In this document: piece after piece, positions 1 through 8,999 of the stretch | Layout of the letters: the number at the start of each line of letters is the position of its first letter | Numbering within the stretch: position 1 is the stretch's first letter | NCBI GenBank assembly: GCA_022376515.1 | Contig: WTXI01000237.1 | Coordinates: 1-56,384, forward strand | DNA: 56,384 nt | Direction of reading: 5' to 3' | From: Lactifluus volemus | Taxonomy: Eukaryota > Basidiomycota > Agaricomycetes > Russulales > Russulaceae | Translations under genes and position numbers: made by a program | The notes under the pieces: generated by a model | What the model saw: the letters and a program-made list of their open reading frames with translations, nothing else | What the model was told of the DNA's origin: nothing | Database searches by the model: none

Positions 1-394
1 GTTCTCTCAGGTCTGATGCTTCTAGGCAAGCAAGGTTCTAATAGATAGAAGACTTGGATTGCGAAACAAAACTGAGACTTAAGGTCTCTAGGGCAGAAAG
101 TACAGGGTTTATATAGAAAGAAACAAGGCTATGTACACAGCCGTAGGGGCTGTGACCTTCGTACAGCTTTCAGGGTTTGAAACATGTTTCAGGAATCAGC
201 AAGTCATCCTGTGCATGTGGCTGTTGCTTGAGGCTGTACGGTGCTGTGTAAAGCTGTACCGTGAGAAATAAGTAAGCGATCTGAAACAAAGCGATCGGCA
301 GTCCATCCACATAAGCAAGGGAGTCAGCAGAAATGAGTCATCAGTCCGAAAATGTATAGTATGAGTCAGCAGGCACGTGTCAGTCCATAACACA
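1..394 (-). repeat. Partial LTR-like sequence of a second LTR retrotransposon
   Basis: On the minus strand the pol frame of the neighbouring gypsy element breaks at about 395 and is followed directly by TGTTATGGACTG, a typical TG start of an LTR. About 280 bases further on is a TATA-like TATATAAACC (around 107-116). The sequence does not match the LTR at 3930-4360, which starts TGTCACGG, so it seems to belong to a different family. The simplest reading is a second element nested in the first, with the remainder left of the window. A deletion junction is the alternative. Confidence 0.45.
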
Positions 395-2190
395 ATGGGC
401 TTGTCGTCCTGTAACTTTTTGTGGTTCGCGGAAATATTGAAGGTTCTTGTGATCCGTCCTCACTTCTACTGCATGTTTAGCCCCAAGGAAGAATGGACGG
501 CCACATTTAAACCCGAATATGATCGCAGCCAGTTCCTTGTCATGGGTATCATAGTTTCTTTCGGCATCTAGGAGAGTCCGGCTATGGAACGCGATCGGGT
601 GGATTCCATCATCAAATTCCTGGGCAATGACAGCTCCCAGGGCGAAGCCGGAAGCGTCTGTTTCCAGGATGAAGCGTTTGGTCCAATCAGGAGCCCGGAG
701 GACTGGCGATTCAGTACAGACTTGTTTCAACCGATCGAACGCTGTTTGTTCCTTGGTCAACCACGTCCATTGTCAGTTTTTGCATGTGAGGTCATTCAGG
801 GGTCGTGCAATGTTGGAGAACTGGGGAATAAAGGCGCGGTAGAAGTTGCAGAATCCGAGGAAGCTGCGCACTTCTTTTATGGTAGTGGGTGTCGGCCAGT
901 CGGTGATTCCTTTGACTTTGATGGGGTCCATTCGAATCTTGCCATTGCCGATGATTACTCCCAAGTACTCGACTTCTCTTTGATGGAAGTGGCATTTCTC
1001 TGGTTTAAGGAAGAGATCGTGTTTTGCCAGTTTGTTTAGGATGTGGTTGACTCGTAGACTATGAAGGACTTCGTCGTCCGTGGTTGCAATGACAATGTCA
1101 TCCATGTAAATCTTGACCCATCCTTCTTGAATCTCGTCTCGGAATATTTCGTCCATCATTGTTTGGAAGGTAGCTGGGGAGTTGCACAGGCCGAAAAACA
1201 TTACTGTAGGTTCGAATAGTCCTTCACTGGTTTTGAATGCCGCCTTCCACTCGTCACCTTCTTTTAGTCGGATATTGTTGTATCCCCAACGAACGTCAAA
1301 CTTGGTGAATAACTTTTTATCCGCCAGGTCGTGGATGAGGTCGGTGATCAGGGGAAGGGGGTAGCGGTTAGGGATTGTCCATTCGTTGAGTTTCCGATAG
1401 TCCTGTACTGGTCGTAACTTCCTGTCCTTTTTCCCTACGAAGAAGAAGCCACAAGCATATTGTGACTTGGATCTACGAATTCTTCCTAGTCGTAGGTTCA
1501 TAGCGATGAACTCTTTTTGTGCTTGCTTCTCAGCAGGGGATAATGGGTATACGCAGCAGTCTAGTGAGGTGGGGGCATCTGGTTTTAGGTCGATGGCGTG
1601 GTCCCATTTTCTTGGTCCTGGGAATCGCTCTGAGGCATCTTCTTGAAAGACCTTCCCATACTGGTGGTATTGTTTTGAGACGATCTGGTCCCAAGTTTTC
1701 TTGTCTTCCCTAGCCTGTACTGCCAGTTGGGTAGCCATCGTAGTTTTTGCTATTCTGGGAGACAGGGTCTCTTCTCCTTTGGTAATGGCGACGACTTCTC
1801 CGGATAGTTGGCCCTTTTCCCAATCAATGGTAGGATTGAACGATTCAAAGAAGGGGTAGCCTAGGATAATGTCATCTTCCCCTATGTCTGTGACGAAGAA
1901 TAGGTGGTCGCATGGCTTCCCATTCAGTTTGACCGTTAGTTCAACTCCTGTTGTCGTTTTTCCTGCTTGATTGATTGTTCCATCTATGTTACGAACATTT
2001 TGTGGTCGTTGCAGGGGTCGTTCTTTTAGCCCTAGTTTGTTAACTAGTCGTGGGTGTATGAAGCATTCTGTGGCTCCCGTATCCAAGAGTGCATGGTTTT
2101 CAGCTCGTTTCCTCGATGTATGGATCAAGAATCCAGTCTTGATATATTTATTCCTAGCCGTATACAAAGAGTCAGTACTACAGGCCCGAA
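395..2190 (-). pseudogene. pol: gypsy pol: protease, reverse transcriptase, partial RNase H
   Basis: The polyprotein would process Gag-Pol and copy element RNA into cDNA. The aspartic protease motif LLDTGATECF lies about 30 residues from the Met at 2167. The RT domain follows, with the catalytic YMDD box (KIYMDDIVIA, around 1085-1115). RNase H starts near 690 (FILETDASGFALGAVI). The frame is broken by a TGA at 773-775 between CKN and QWTWLTKEQ; a CGA-to-TGA change would explain it but is not proven. At 395 the RNase H frame ends after TGRQAHC and integrase is absent. Pol is in a different frame from gag, as expected for frameshift-expressed pol. Confidence 0.85.
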
Positions 2191-2205
2191 TGAGAGCTGT
2201 TGCAT

Positions 2206-3351
2206 TCAGGCCGCTTGAAAACCCGCATCCTCTCCCAAAGCTTGCAGGCTTTTCACGAATTCCTCCCTTTCTTCATCCGAGAATTTCTTTATGAAGGCAG
2301 CTGCTTCTGCAGGGGTGTAGGTCTTCTGTTCTTCGGGTGTGGTCGATTTTTCGGTTCCGGCATCGGCGGCCCGGACGCGCGGTTTCCTATTCGGGCAGTT
2401 TTGTGCGAGGTGGCCTTGTTGGCTGCATTCGAAACAACGTCCCTCTTTCCGATGCTGTTCCTTTTCAGCATCGGTAGTAGCCTTCCTGGCGACTGCGGAT
2501 GTATCCATTGCGTTTGGATCCTTCGCCTGCCAGCGCGAACGAGAGGAGGAATTGTTATTCTGGTTTTGTTGAGGCCTGCGCCAATAAAAGCTGTTGCCAC
2601 CTTGATTTCCTTTTTGGTTCTGTTGTCGGTTGTTTGTTCCGCCGTAATTCGAATGGATGGCGCGTTTCCGCAGCCAGTTTTGATGGTGCCTTTGCGCCGC
2701 CTTCGTCCACTGCTCGAACGTTTCCGGGTTTTCGATATCGATGCAAGAGTCCGCAAGTCCAACGGGAAGACCACGAGCAAAGAGGCGTAGCGCCATCGGA
2801 TCATCGAGATCCAGGCCTGCGCGGTGGCCCAAGCACTCGAAGTCCGCGATGTACTGGTCGACATTTTCATTTGTCATTTTAAGTCTTCGGATTTCATCTT
2901 GGGCTTTCTCATGCTCCGCATAATCGACAAAGGACCGCTTAAATTCACTTTCCAAGACTTCCCAAGCCGTGGTATCGTAGGGAAGGATGGATGGGTCGCG
3001 CTCGGCGCGATCGAGCCAGTTGTATGACCGCTCGACCCATCCATCCGTTTTTGTTCCTCCTATCAGTGATAGGAAGAAGGCTGATCTTTTGTAGGGGTCC
3101 CGGGCGATCGCCACATCGTTATTCATTAGCATATACCTCTTGAACTTGATCAGAAAGGGTATAGTTTGTCCCCTCTCTCCTGTGAACTTTTCTGGGGGGA
3201 TCCCTTCTAATCTGACATTGTTTTTCCCCATAGGTTCGTCTAGCATGTCGTCTAATCCATAGGGATCGTCACCGTTGCCTCGAGGACGTCTCGTAGGGTG
3301 GCGGGGAGGTTCGCGCGCGGTATCGGTTGACCGTCCGACGTTCGCGTGCAT
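2206..3351 (-). CDS. gag: gypsy Gag (capsid/nucleocapsid)
   Basis: A 381-residue ORF immediately upstream of pol. The middle has a retrotransposon-gag-type capsid region (the PEKFTGERGQTIPFLIKFKRY segment, then AWEVLESEFKRSFVDYAE). It is followed by a basic, Gln/Asn-rich stretch and one CCHC zinc knuckle, CFECSQQGHLAQNC, at about residues 306-319. Gag packages the element RNA into cytoplasmic particles. The start at 3351 is the first Met of the open frame; upstream Mets in other frames have no gag similarity. The frame is intact although pol is broken, so loss of function is recent or affects pol only. Confidence 0.85.
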   Translation of the reverse strand: MHANVGRSTDTAREPPRHPTRRPRGNGDDPYGLDDMLDEPMGKNNVRLEGIPPEKFTGERGQTIPFLIKFKRYMLMNNDVAIARDPYKRSAFFLSLIGGTKTDGWVERSYNWLDRAERDPSILPYDTTAWEVLESEFKRSFVDYAEHEKAQDEIRRLKMTNENVDQYIADFECLGHRAGLDLDDPMALRLFARGLPVGLADSCIDIENPETFEQWTKAAQRHHQNWLRKRAIHSNYGGTNNRQQNQKGNQGGNSFYWRRPQQNQNNNSSSRSRWQAKDPNAMDTSAVARKATTDAEKEQHRKEGRCFECSQQGHLAQNCPNRKPRVRAADAGTEKSTTPEEQKTYTPAEAAAFIKKFSDEEREEFVKSLQALGEDAGFQAA

Positions 3352-3474
3352 GTCGTCGTCGCATTCAGGTCTTTCTTCAGGTTCGTCTCTGGGAATGTTC
3401 GGGGGATTGTAGGGCGTCTGGAACGGTGTTTGAGTGCGTGAGGGGGGGGCCGTGGCATCGATTGGTTCCCCCGA

Positions 3475-3843
3475 TCAGATAAGTTCTCTCATGTCGAGTC
3501 CCTCCACCGGGAGGTGCAGCAGTTTTAATGAGTTTCTCGCGACTCGAATGGCGACAACTTCGTTTCCCCGTCGTTCGAGTTCGAACCATACGCCCCATGC
3601 GTTCGAGAGAGCAATCTTCGTGTGTTTATGGTATGTGTAGTATCCCGACCACGGGACGTGTCCTGTTTCCATCAGGATGTGTTCCATGTTTACTGTGTAT
3701 TTTTTTGGAATCGTATCGTTTATTTCTGGCCTAACCGGGAACGGGCATCGCACTTTAGCAGGGTCGCTTTCATGCTCGATGCTGTTTTTGTATGTATTTC
3801 TCCAGTCCTTTGAGGAACTGGTGGCCGCTGGTGTCGAAGTCAT
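3475..3843 (-). CDS. Small leader ORF between LTR and gag, unknown function
   Basis: A 122-residue open frame lies between the LTR and gag of the gypsy element on the same strand. I recognise no domain. It is soluble-looking, with Trp/Tyr-rich stretches (HVPWSGYYTYHK) and no membrane segment. A second short frame (3770-3880, MTLERAFPNEQ...) overlaps its 5' end. It could be a short upstream ORF of the genomic RNA or chance; its freedom from stops next to an intact gag argues mildly for coding. Confidence 0.35.
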   Translation of the reverse strand: MTSTPAATSSSKDWRNTYKNSIEHESDPAKVRCPFPVRPEINDTIPKKYTVNMEHILMETGHVPWSGYYTYHKHTKIALSNAWGVWFELERRGNEVVAIRVARNSLKLLHLPVEGLDMRELI

Positions 3844-3929
3844 GTTTCTTTTGTTCGTTCGGGAAAGCTCGTTCTAATGTCATGGTCAGGTTACCGTGGC
3901 GTGGTTTCGGTTCTGAGTCGTGCTGACTA

Positions 3930-4360
3930 AGCGGAACGATGAAGCGGCCGCAGGGACTAAGACGCGAAGGTCTAGTCTTAAGAGTAGAAGACTTTGGCTG
4001 TGGCGCGATCCACACAAGTCTTCAGAGGCTCCACTCAAAAGAGGAAGCAGTCTTTCAGAGGGGAAGGGGAAGGGAAGGCTGGAACGCCACTTGTATTGCT
4101 CGCTGTATCAACTACCTGAGTTCTACAGGAGAACGAGCTTAAGGCCCGTCTCAGAGGTACAAGGGATATATATACTCGAACAACGGATCGTACTAGAATG
4201 TTCAGGGGTGTCCCTGTAAATGTGTAGAAACATGTGGAACCAACCGGAACGTTACGGAAACTGACGGAAGGTGGGAGAATCGTCCAACGTATCGATGAGT
4301 AAGAGAAGGAATTTGATGAGTCAGGGTCACCTGTGACCGTCACGTCACGTTACCGTGACA
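3930..4360 (-). repeat. 5' LTR of the gypsy element (approximate inner boundary)
   Basis: On the minus strand the LTR starts TGTCACGGTAACG at 4360. It has a TATA-like GTATATATATCCC at about 4175-4163, and GAAGACTTG- and GTCTTAAG-type sequences downstream. The inner end and primer binding site are not clear; the end is placed near 3930 by the CTTAGTCA/GCACGACTC transition. Confidence 0.6.
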
Positions 4361-4434
4361 CCGGTACTCCTTAGTGTGCCATTTGCGTCAGTGTGCTCCG
4401 TCTTTCCCTTTGCTTCTTCTGCTAATTTGGAATT

Positions 4435-4905
4435 TGTAAATAGTGACACAGATGGATGGGAGATGAGCATGGAAGATCTTGATGTGTGGGATGCGATGTT
4501 GCAGTCTTGTCTCGAATATGTGCTCGATGAGGGTGTGGATGCCGTGCGCATACTCGATCATGTCGCGGGCACCATCACAAGCACGCATATCCCAACCGGC
4601 GCGTCTGCCACGCACGTGGCAGACATACTGCTCGGCCATCTCAAGGTATCTCTGTCGCCGCAACTGCATGACGCAGCACCTGCACTGTTGCTGGCGTTTG
4701 TGAACAACACATTGGTCAGCACGTACCCGCCCGAGCCCCAGGACAAGGTAGTGTCCATGTGGCTCTTGCGCATGGTGAAGAAAGTCGTGGGCATGCTCCC
4801 CGCCAGGATGCTGTGCGGGGCTGTCAGTGCCTTGCAGGAGGGCCTCGGTGTGTGGGTCACAGATCAATACCAGGTGTTCACAATGGAAGAATATGCATTC
4901 GATAT
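4435..4905 (+). pseudogene. Fragment of an alpha-helical (possibly Rif1-like) host gene
   Basis: An open plus-strand frame (reading MEDLDVWDAML, then VADILLGHLKVS, then CGAVSALQEGLGVWVTD) looks like genuine protein: amphipathic helices of HEAT-repeat character with no low complexity. It starts next to the gypsy LTR boundary and loses protein character after about 4900, so it is probably a truncated exon of a larger gene. The helix pattern recalls the N-terminal HEAT region of basidiomycete Rif1 telomere/replication-timing proteins, but that is a weak impression from memory. The antisense frame 4388-4933 is a shadow. Confidence 0.35.
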
Positions 4906-5339
4906 GGGTGGTTTCCCTTTTTTCATTTTTCACCCTTCACTCACGCTGGGTTGCCTGGTTCTGACGGCACGGCAACAGGTGACCTCGTTGGCAGTACAGA
5001 GCTCTGCTGCACCATCGAATGCCGCCCCCTTGCAACAACCATGTTGACCTTGGCCTTTGTCATGACCAAAGGTGGCCAGGCTATCACCAGCATACTCGTT
5101 GTCTACCCAGATCTGTATGCTGTCCCCCCATTGCCCCACCTGGACCCGAACCAGTCACAAAGCAAAGTAAGCGGCATGCTGAGTCGTTCAAAGGCTGTGT
5201 TGGGCGCGCCAAGCGGGGCCATGATTGACCATGGCCAATGGAGCAGCATACCCCTGCTTTTGCCACATTGTTGAGCGATTTATCAACCCTCACCCTCCTG
5301 GTCTTCCCTGTCTGGTGTGCACACACCATGGAGTTCTCG

Positions 5340-5560
5340 AGTGTCTGAAGTAGTATTACATAATGAGTTTGAGTTTGAGACTAAGCCAGACTAAGCCAAC
5401 GAGCCTTATGCTCTAAGCTGTGGCTTAGCCTTGGCTAAAGGGCCTGGCTAAGGTGGCTCGGCTTAATCTGGCAAGCTGATGCCATGGCTAAATGCAGCTC
5501 AGCTCCAGCTAGCTCCGGCTTTTCGAGCCCCGCAACACTAACTCTGCAAGTACGAACAAG
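5340..5560. repeat. GGCTTAGCC-type inverted-repeat DNA, probable hAT-type terminal debris
   Basis: This stretch is dense in short overlapping palindromic words (ACTAAGCC, GGCTTAGCC, GGCTAAGG, GCTCGGCTTAA, CAGCTCAGCTCC). It ends, read on the minus strand, with TAGTGTTGCGGGGCTCG, which resembles the terminal inverted repeats of fungal hAT elements. No second end or 8-base target duplication was found, so it is treated as a remnant. Confidence 0.35.
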
Positions 5561-6360
5561 GCAAACGCAGCGCTGAATGCCAGGCACGAACATGACCATG
5601 GTGAGCACGTGGAAAATTTGTGCCGCATGAACATCCGTGTCGGTAAGCTCTCAAGCATGACGTATATGGCTGGGATCGAATCACAATTGTCTGTTCAGTT
5701 CAGAGGTATTTCTTTCTGTTACTAGCCTCAGTTGTTTGACTCATTCCTTGGCAGAATCCTTGATACCATATTCACAGAGCAGGAAGAGGAGGGATACAGC
5801 CCCACCGACTCCACAGCGTGATTATCGGGACAACAGGCCGCCCCTGCGCAGATCTCCACCACCTATCTCTTGTCAACGTTGATCTCCTTCTCCGGCCCAC
5901 TCTCACTCTATGTCACAGTCCCCTTCACGTTCCCCACATTATCGCTCCCACTCACACCTCCATGAGATGTTAACAGGGGATCTGTTGAAATAAAGCTCAG
6001 CACGAAGAGAAAAACGCTATTATATTTCGTAGCTAACCTGTTGAAATAAAGCTATACAGGTATTTAGTTCATGTAGCTACAAGGAGAAGAGAAGAAAAAA
6101 TGCCCACCTCAGCACGAAGAGAAAAATGCTGAGGTACTACCGCTTAAGGCGGGGGGTTTTTATCTTCATATTGAATGTGCGCTATGTGAAGGGTAGCAAA
6201 GGCCCCAGTGGGGTAGAAAGTGCTCGAAACCTTTTAAAAAGGGGGATGATATCCCTGCTAAGGTATGAAGGGGAAGAATAAGGATAAAGTCAAACTTCTT
6301 TGCTGATCTACTGTCCATGGTCTGTGCGCACCACTTTAGGGCTGGCCAATGTACGTACTC
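5561..6360. other. Spacer with a short coding-like piece and a direct repeat
   Basis: There is no complete gene. On the plus strand 5763-5890 reads as a basic, Pro/Arg-rich stretch (RKRRDTAPPTPQRDY, RRSPPPISCQ) that could be an exon remnant. The word CAGCACGAAGAGAAAAA occurs twice (about 5999 and 6111); the second copy sits in a hairpin with CCTCAGCA/TGCTGAGG arms. TGTTGAAATAAAGCT also occurs twice (about 5983 and 6039). Confidence 0.3.
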
Positions 6361-6652
6361 TGTTGGAAATCAACTCCGAGTGAGACGGGAATTTCGGCCG
6401 AGGTAAATGACTCCAGATTTGGCTATTTAATATAGCACTTTACAGTACACTTTCTGCTACTTATCGGTGCTCTTCTGCCCCCTTTTAGCATACCATTTAC
6501 TACTTAGAGCCCTTTCTTGAACCATCTAGAAGGCTTTATACATGTACATACACATATATACATGTCCAATCCCCCCCCTTGGGGGATATAAAAGTTGTAC
6601 CTTCTGTACATTAAAATAACAAGACTTTTGCCTCTGGGCTCATATTCCAACA
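6361..6652 (+). repeat. Solo LTR with 5-base target duplication (family A)
   Basis: This 292-base unit begins TGTTGGAAATCAACTCC and ends GCTCATATTCCAACA, so its ends form an inverted TGTTGGAA/TTCCAACA pair. It is flanked by TACTC at 6356-6360 and 6653-6657, a perfect 5-base duplication. It is the reverse-complement relative of the LTRs at 43857-44286 and 46308-46600. A strong TATA (GATATAAAAGTTG, about 6585-6597) lies near the 3' end, which sets the plus orientation. No internal sequence remains, so LTR-LTR recombination has removed it. Confidence 0.92.
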
Positions 6653-6849
6653 TACTCTAACAGGATCTGTGTCTGTTGGTTTGGGGTTGAGTATGAGTGT
6701 GAGCTCATGAAGCTCCTGTAGTCAGAGCAGGGACTGACTTCTGTGACTTGTGGTGCTGTCTTATTCTGTTTTGTCTGCATCTCCTATGGCTTCCACATTT
6801 CCTGTGTCTCCTGCATTTCCCATGAGCCTTGTCCTAGTTATGAATGTTG

Positions 6850-7131
6850 TAGTGTAATCTCAAATATATTTTGCTTAAAATGTTCTTAAAAGTGCTTAAA
6901 TCTCATTTAAACATGCTTGAAACTCACTCAAATGTTGAAATTGACCCAATTTTAAGTGAAAAAAATAAATAAATAAGCGAAATTAAGTGAAAATAAGTGA
7001 AAATAAGCAATTTCCTGGAGGCTGACTTGTCTTAAAATGACTTAAAGTGCTTAAAGTACTTAAAGTACTTAGGAGTACTTAAAAAAACATTTTAAGTGAG
7101 TTTAAGTAGAAATAAGCTGCTCAGACATTTT
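6850..7131. repeat. AT-rich CTTAAAGTA/TTTAAGTGA repeat tract
   Basis: Words such as CTTAAAGTGC, CTTAAAGTACTT and their inverses (TTAAGTGA, AAGTGAAAATAAG) recur many times in both orientations, giving foldback potential. No coding frame is visible. It may be the remnant of a small foldback element next to the hAT-like insertion. Confidence 0.45.
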
Positions 7132-7394
7132 GCTGATGCTAGACTGTCCGGGGGCCGGTCCGGGCCACGGCCCCCCCCATTTTGCCCGGCCCTGACCCTG
7201 GCCCTCAGGGCCGGTCCGCCCTGCAGTTGGCCCTGGCCCTTAAAGGGCCAGCATTGGCTGGCCCTGGCCCGACCCGGGGCCGGCCCGGGGCCGACCCGGC
7301 CCCACCCCTTAAAAAAACTATTTAGTTAATTAATTGGTTCTGGTAAAACTTTCTCACACTTGATCACATAATCAACTCACAGGCTCCCTTCTGA

Positions 7395-7480
7395 TAATTG
7401 CACAACCCGGGATTCGAACTCTCAACCACTGCACACAAAAATTGGAGCTGATGACATCTTTACCATTACACCATCCAAGC
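7395..7480 (-). ncRNA. tRNA-like segment with Pol III A and B box similarity
   Basis: On the minus strand the sequence from 7480 reads GCTTGGATGGTGTAATGGT and has an A-box-like TGGTGTAATGGTAA. About 45 bases later comes GAGTTCGAATCCCGGG, which matches the B box GGTTCGAATCC. The arms do not fold into a proper cloverleaf (acceptor and T stems unpaired), so it is a decayed tRNA or a tRNA-derived SINE head rather than a working tRNA gene. It lies inside the hAT-like element. Confidence 0.5.
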
Positions 7481-7984
7481 TCAATATATTTTTCCTCCAT
7501 AGCTTCTCTTAAACTGTTGACTTGCCTCAGTCCGCGCCCAGATTTACTTTTTCAACATGTTGAACTCTCGCGCTTGCCTTGTGATCCGCTCCCTCGCCCC
7601 GAGTCGCTGTGCCCGTGCCCACTCTCGTTTTCCGCCATTACCTCTGTCTTCGCCCTCCCTTCTCTCGCGCCTTCTCTGTCGCCTTCTCTGTCGCCGCCAT
7701 CGCCCCGTCTCACGCCTCGCATCCTCGGGCTCTTCTGTCGCCCCGCCCTCTGGTGCCGCCGCCTTCTCTTGGTGCCATCATCGCGACACCTCCTCGTCGC
7801 CGCTACCACTGCCGTAGCCTGTTAGCTTGGTCCATTGGTGTGTCATGTTCTTTTTTTTGACTTTTCACAACTAATCTTTCTTTAATTTCTTATTTCCTTT
7901 TCCCCTCCTGCATCTCCTTCGAGGGATGTCCCTGCACCCACCCGTAGACAGTCTATTGGCGTCACGGTCGCTCGGGCGTCGCTG

Positions 7985-8500
7985 TTGCGACCGTCCGAGC
8001 CCCTGACGCCAGTGACTCGTGCTATGGCGTGCGCGGGTCCCCTCCACTCTGTGCCGCACCTGCCATCTCCCCCTTCGCCCGCCGCCATTCCCAACGTGGC
8101 AGTTGCTGTCCCAACGCAGTGTGCCGCCCCCCTCGCCGCCGCCGTTCCCAAAGCGGCCGTTGCTGTCCCGACGCAGCGGTTGCTGTCCCGCCGCCGCCGT
8201 TCCAGACGCGACCGTTGCGGCCCACACAGCGGTTGCTGTCCTGATGGTGCCGCCCCTACCATCTCCCCCCTCGCCGCCGCCGTTCCCAACGCGGCCGTTG
8301 CTGCCCGATGCAGCGGTTGCTGTCCCGCCGCCGCAGTTCCAGATGCGACCGTTGCGGCCCACACAGCGGTTGCTGTCCCGACGCCGCCGCCGCCGCCCCG
8401 ATTCCGCCGTCGCAGTCCTTGCACTGTTCCCGACACCACCCACACCACTGTTCTGCACGCCCGCAGCAAGCCCCCCTCCCCGCCGCCACACCGCCCTGTT
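7985..8500. repeat. GC-rich imperfect tandem repeats inside the hAT-like element
   Basis: The words GTTGCTGTCCCGACG, GCCGCCGCCGTTCC and CGACCGTTGCGGCCCACACAG recur five or more times with drift. Open frames on both strands here are Ala/Gly/Arg repeats created by the composition and are not called as genes. Confidence 0.7.
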
Positions 8501-8954
8501 TAGGGTAGCCAGGGCAGGGCCGGCCCTAGGGCCGACCCTAAGGGCCGGTCGCAAAACTCTCCGGCCCTGGCCCTGGAAATAAGGGCAGGGCCACCCTGGT
8601 GCTGGCCCGGCCCCTCAAGGGCCAGCAATTTGCTGGCCCGGCCCTAGGGCCAACGAGGGCCGGCCCGGCCCCCGGACAGTCTAGCTGATGCCCTATCTCA
8701 CTTGGGACGACATCAAGTCTCGCAGCCGACATCGTAGAGTCACTCCTGGATCATACTTCTTGATTCCGTCGCAGGGTCACCGGACACAGGTAATTGGCCT
8801 CGCGATGTGATCTAGCAGTGTGTGTCTGTCGGACCTGCAAAATGGTTTTAGGGATACCATCCCTCTGACAACCTCAGTGGCGGGAATCATGATGTCTAAC
8901 TGAACTTCATTGCCCCAGTCCCTTCCTTATCTCTACTACATGCTACACTTCGTC

Positions 8955-8961
8955 TATAAAT
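8955..8961 (+). promoter_or_regulatory. TATA box of membrane-protein copy 1
   Basis: TATAAAT lies about 45 bases before the ATG at 9000. The same word in the context CGTCTATAAATGT is kept in front of all five copies (about 14007, 19032, 22372 and 27317), the strongest shared promoter signal in the array. Confidence 0.7.
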
Positions 8962-8999
8962 GTGTTTCATCAACAACTCCAGGGTGCTCATCCTCGCCC

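Larger units (their letters stand above)
395..4360 (-). mobile_element. Ty3/gypsy LTR retrotransposon, degenerate and interrupted
   Basis: In minus-strand order the element has an LTR (about 4360-3930), a leader ORF, gag with a CCHC knuckle, and pol with aspartic protease, reverse transcriptase and the start of RNase H. This PR-RT-RH order is that of Ty3/gypsy elements. No integrase is visible because the copy stops at 395, where another LTR-like sequence begins. An in-frame stop between RT and RNase H also marks it as non-functional. No matching second LTR or target-site duplication can be seen inside the window. Confidence 0.85.
7140..8683. mobile_element. hAT-like non-autonomous DNA transposon, 1,544 bp
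   Basis: The ends are inverted repeats: TAGACTGTCCGGGGGCCGG at 7140 and its near-perfect complement ending at 8683. They continue as a subterminal GGCCGGNCC-rich region of about 170 bases on each side. The element is flanked by the 8-base direct repeat GCTGATGC at 7132-7139 and 8684-8691. An 8-base duplication with a T-A-G start is the hAT signature. There is no transposase, so it must move in trans. It lies just upstream of the first membrane-protein gene; the sequence after 8692 matches the promoter-side DNA of the other copies. Confidence 0.88.

Noticed and set aside
4388..4933. Antisense 181-codon frame
   Set aside because: Shadow of the more protein-like plus-strand frame; His/Cys-rich without pattern.
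7395..7480. Functional tRNA gene
   Set aside because: Box similarity is good but the acceptor and T stems do not pair, so it is called only tRNA-like.
7871..8554. 227-codon minus-strand frame and overlapping plus-strand frames
   Set aside because: They are Arg/Gly/Ala repeats produced by GC-rich tandem repeats inside a non-autonomous transposon, open in several frames at once.
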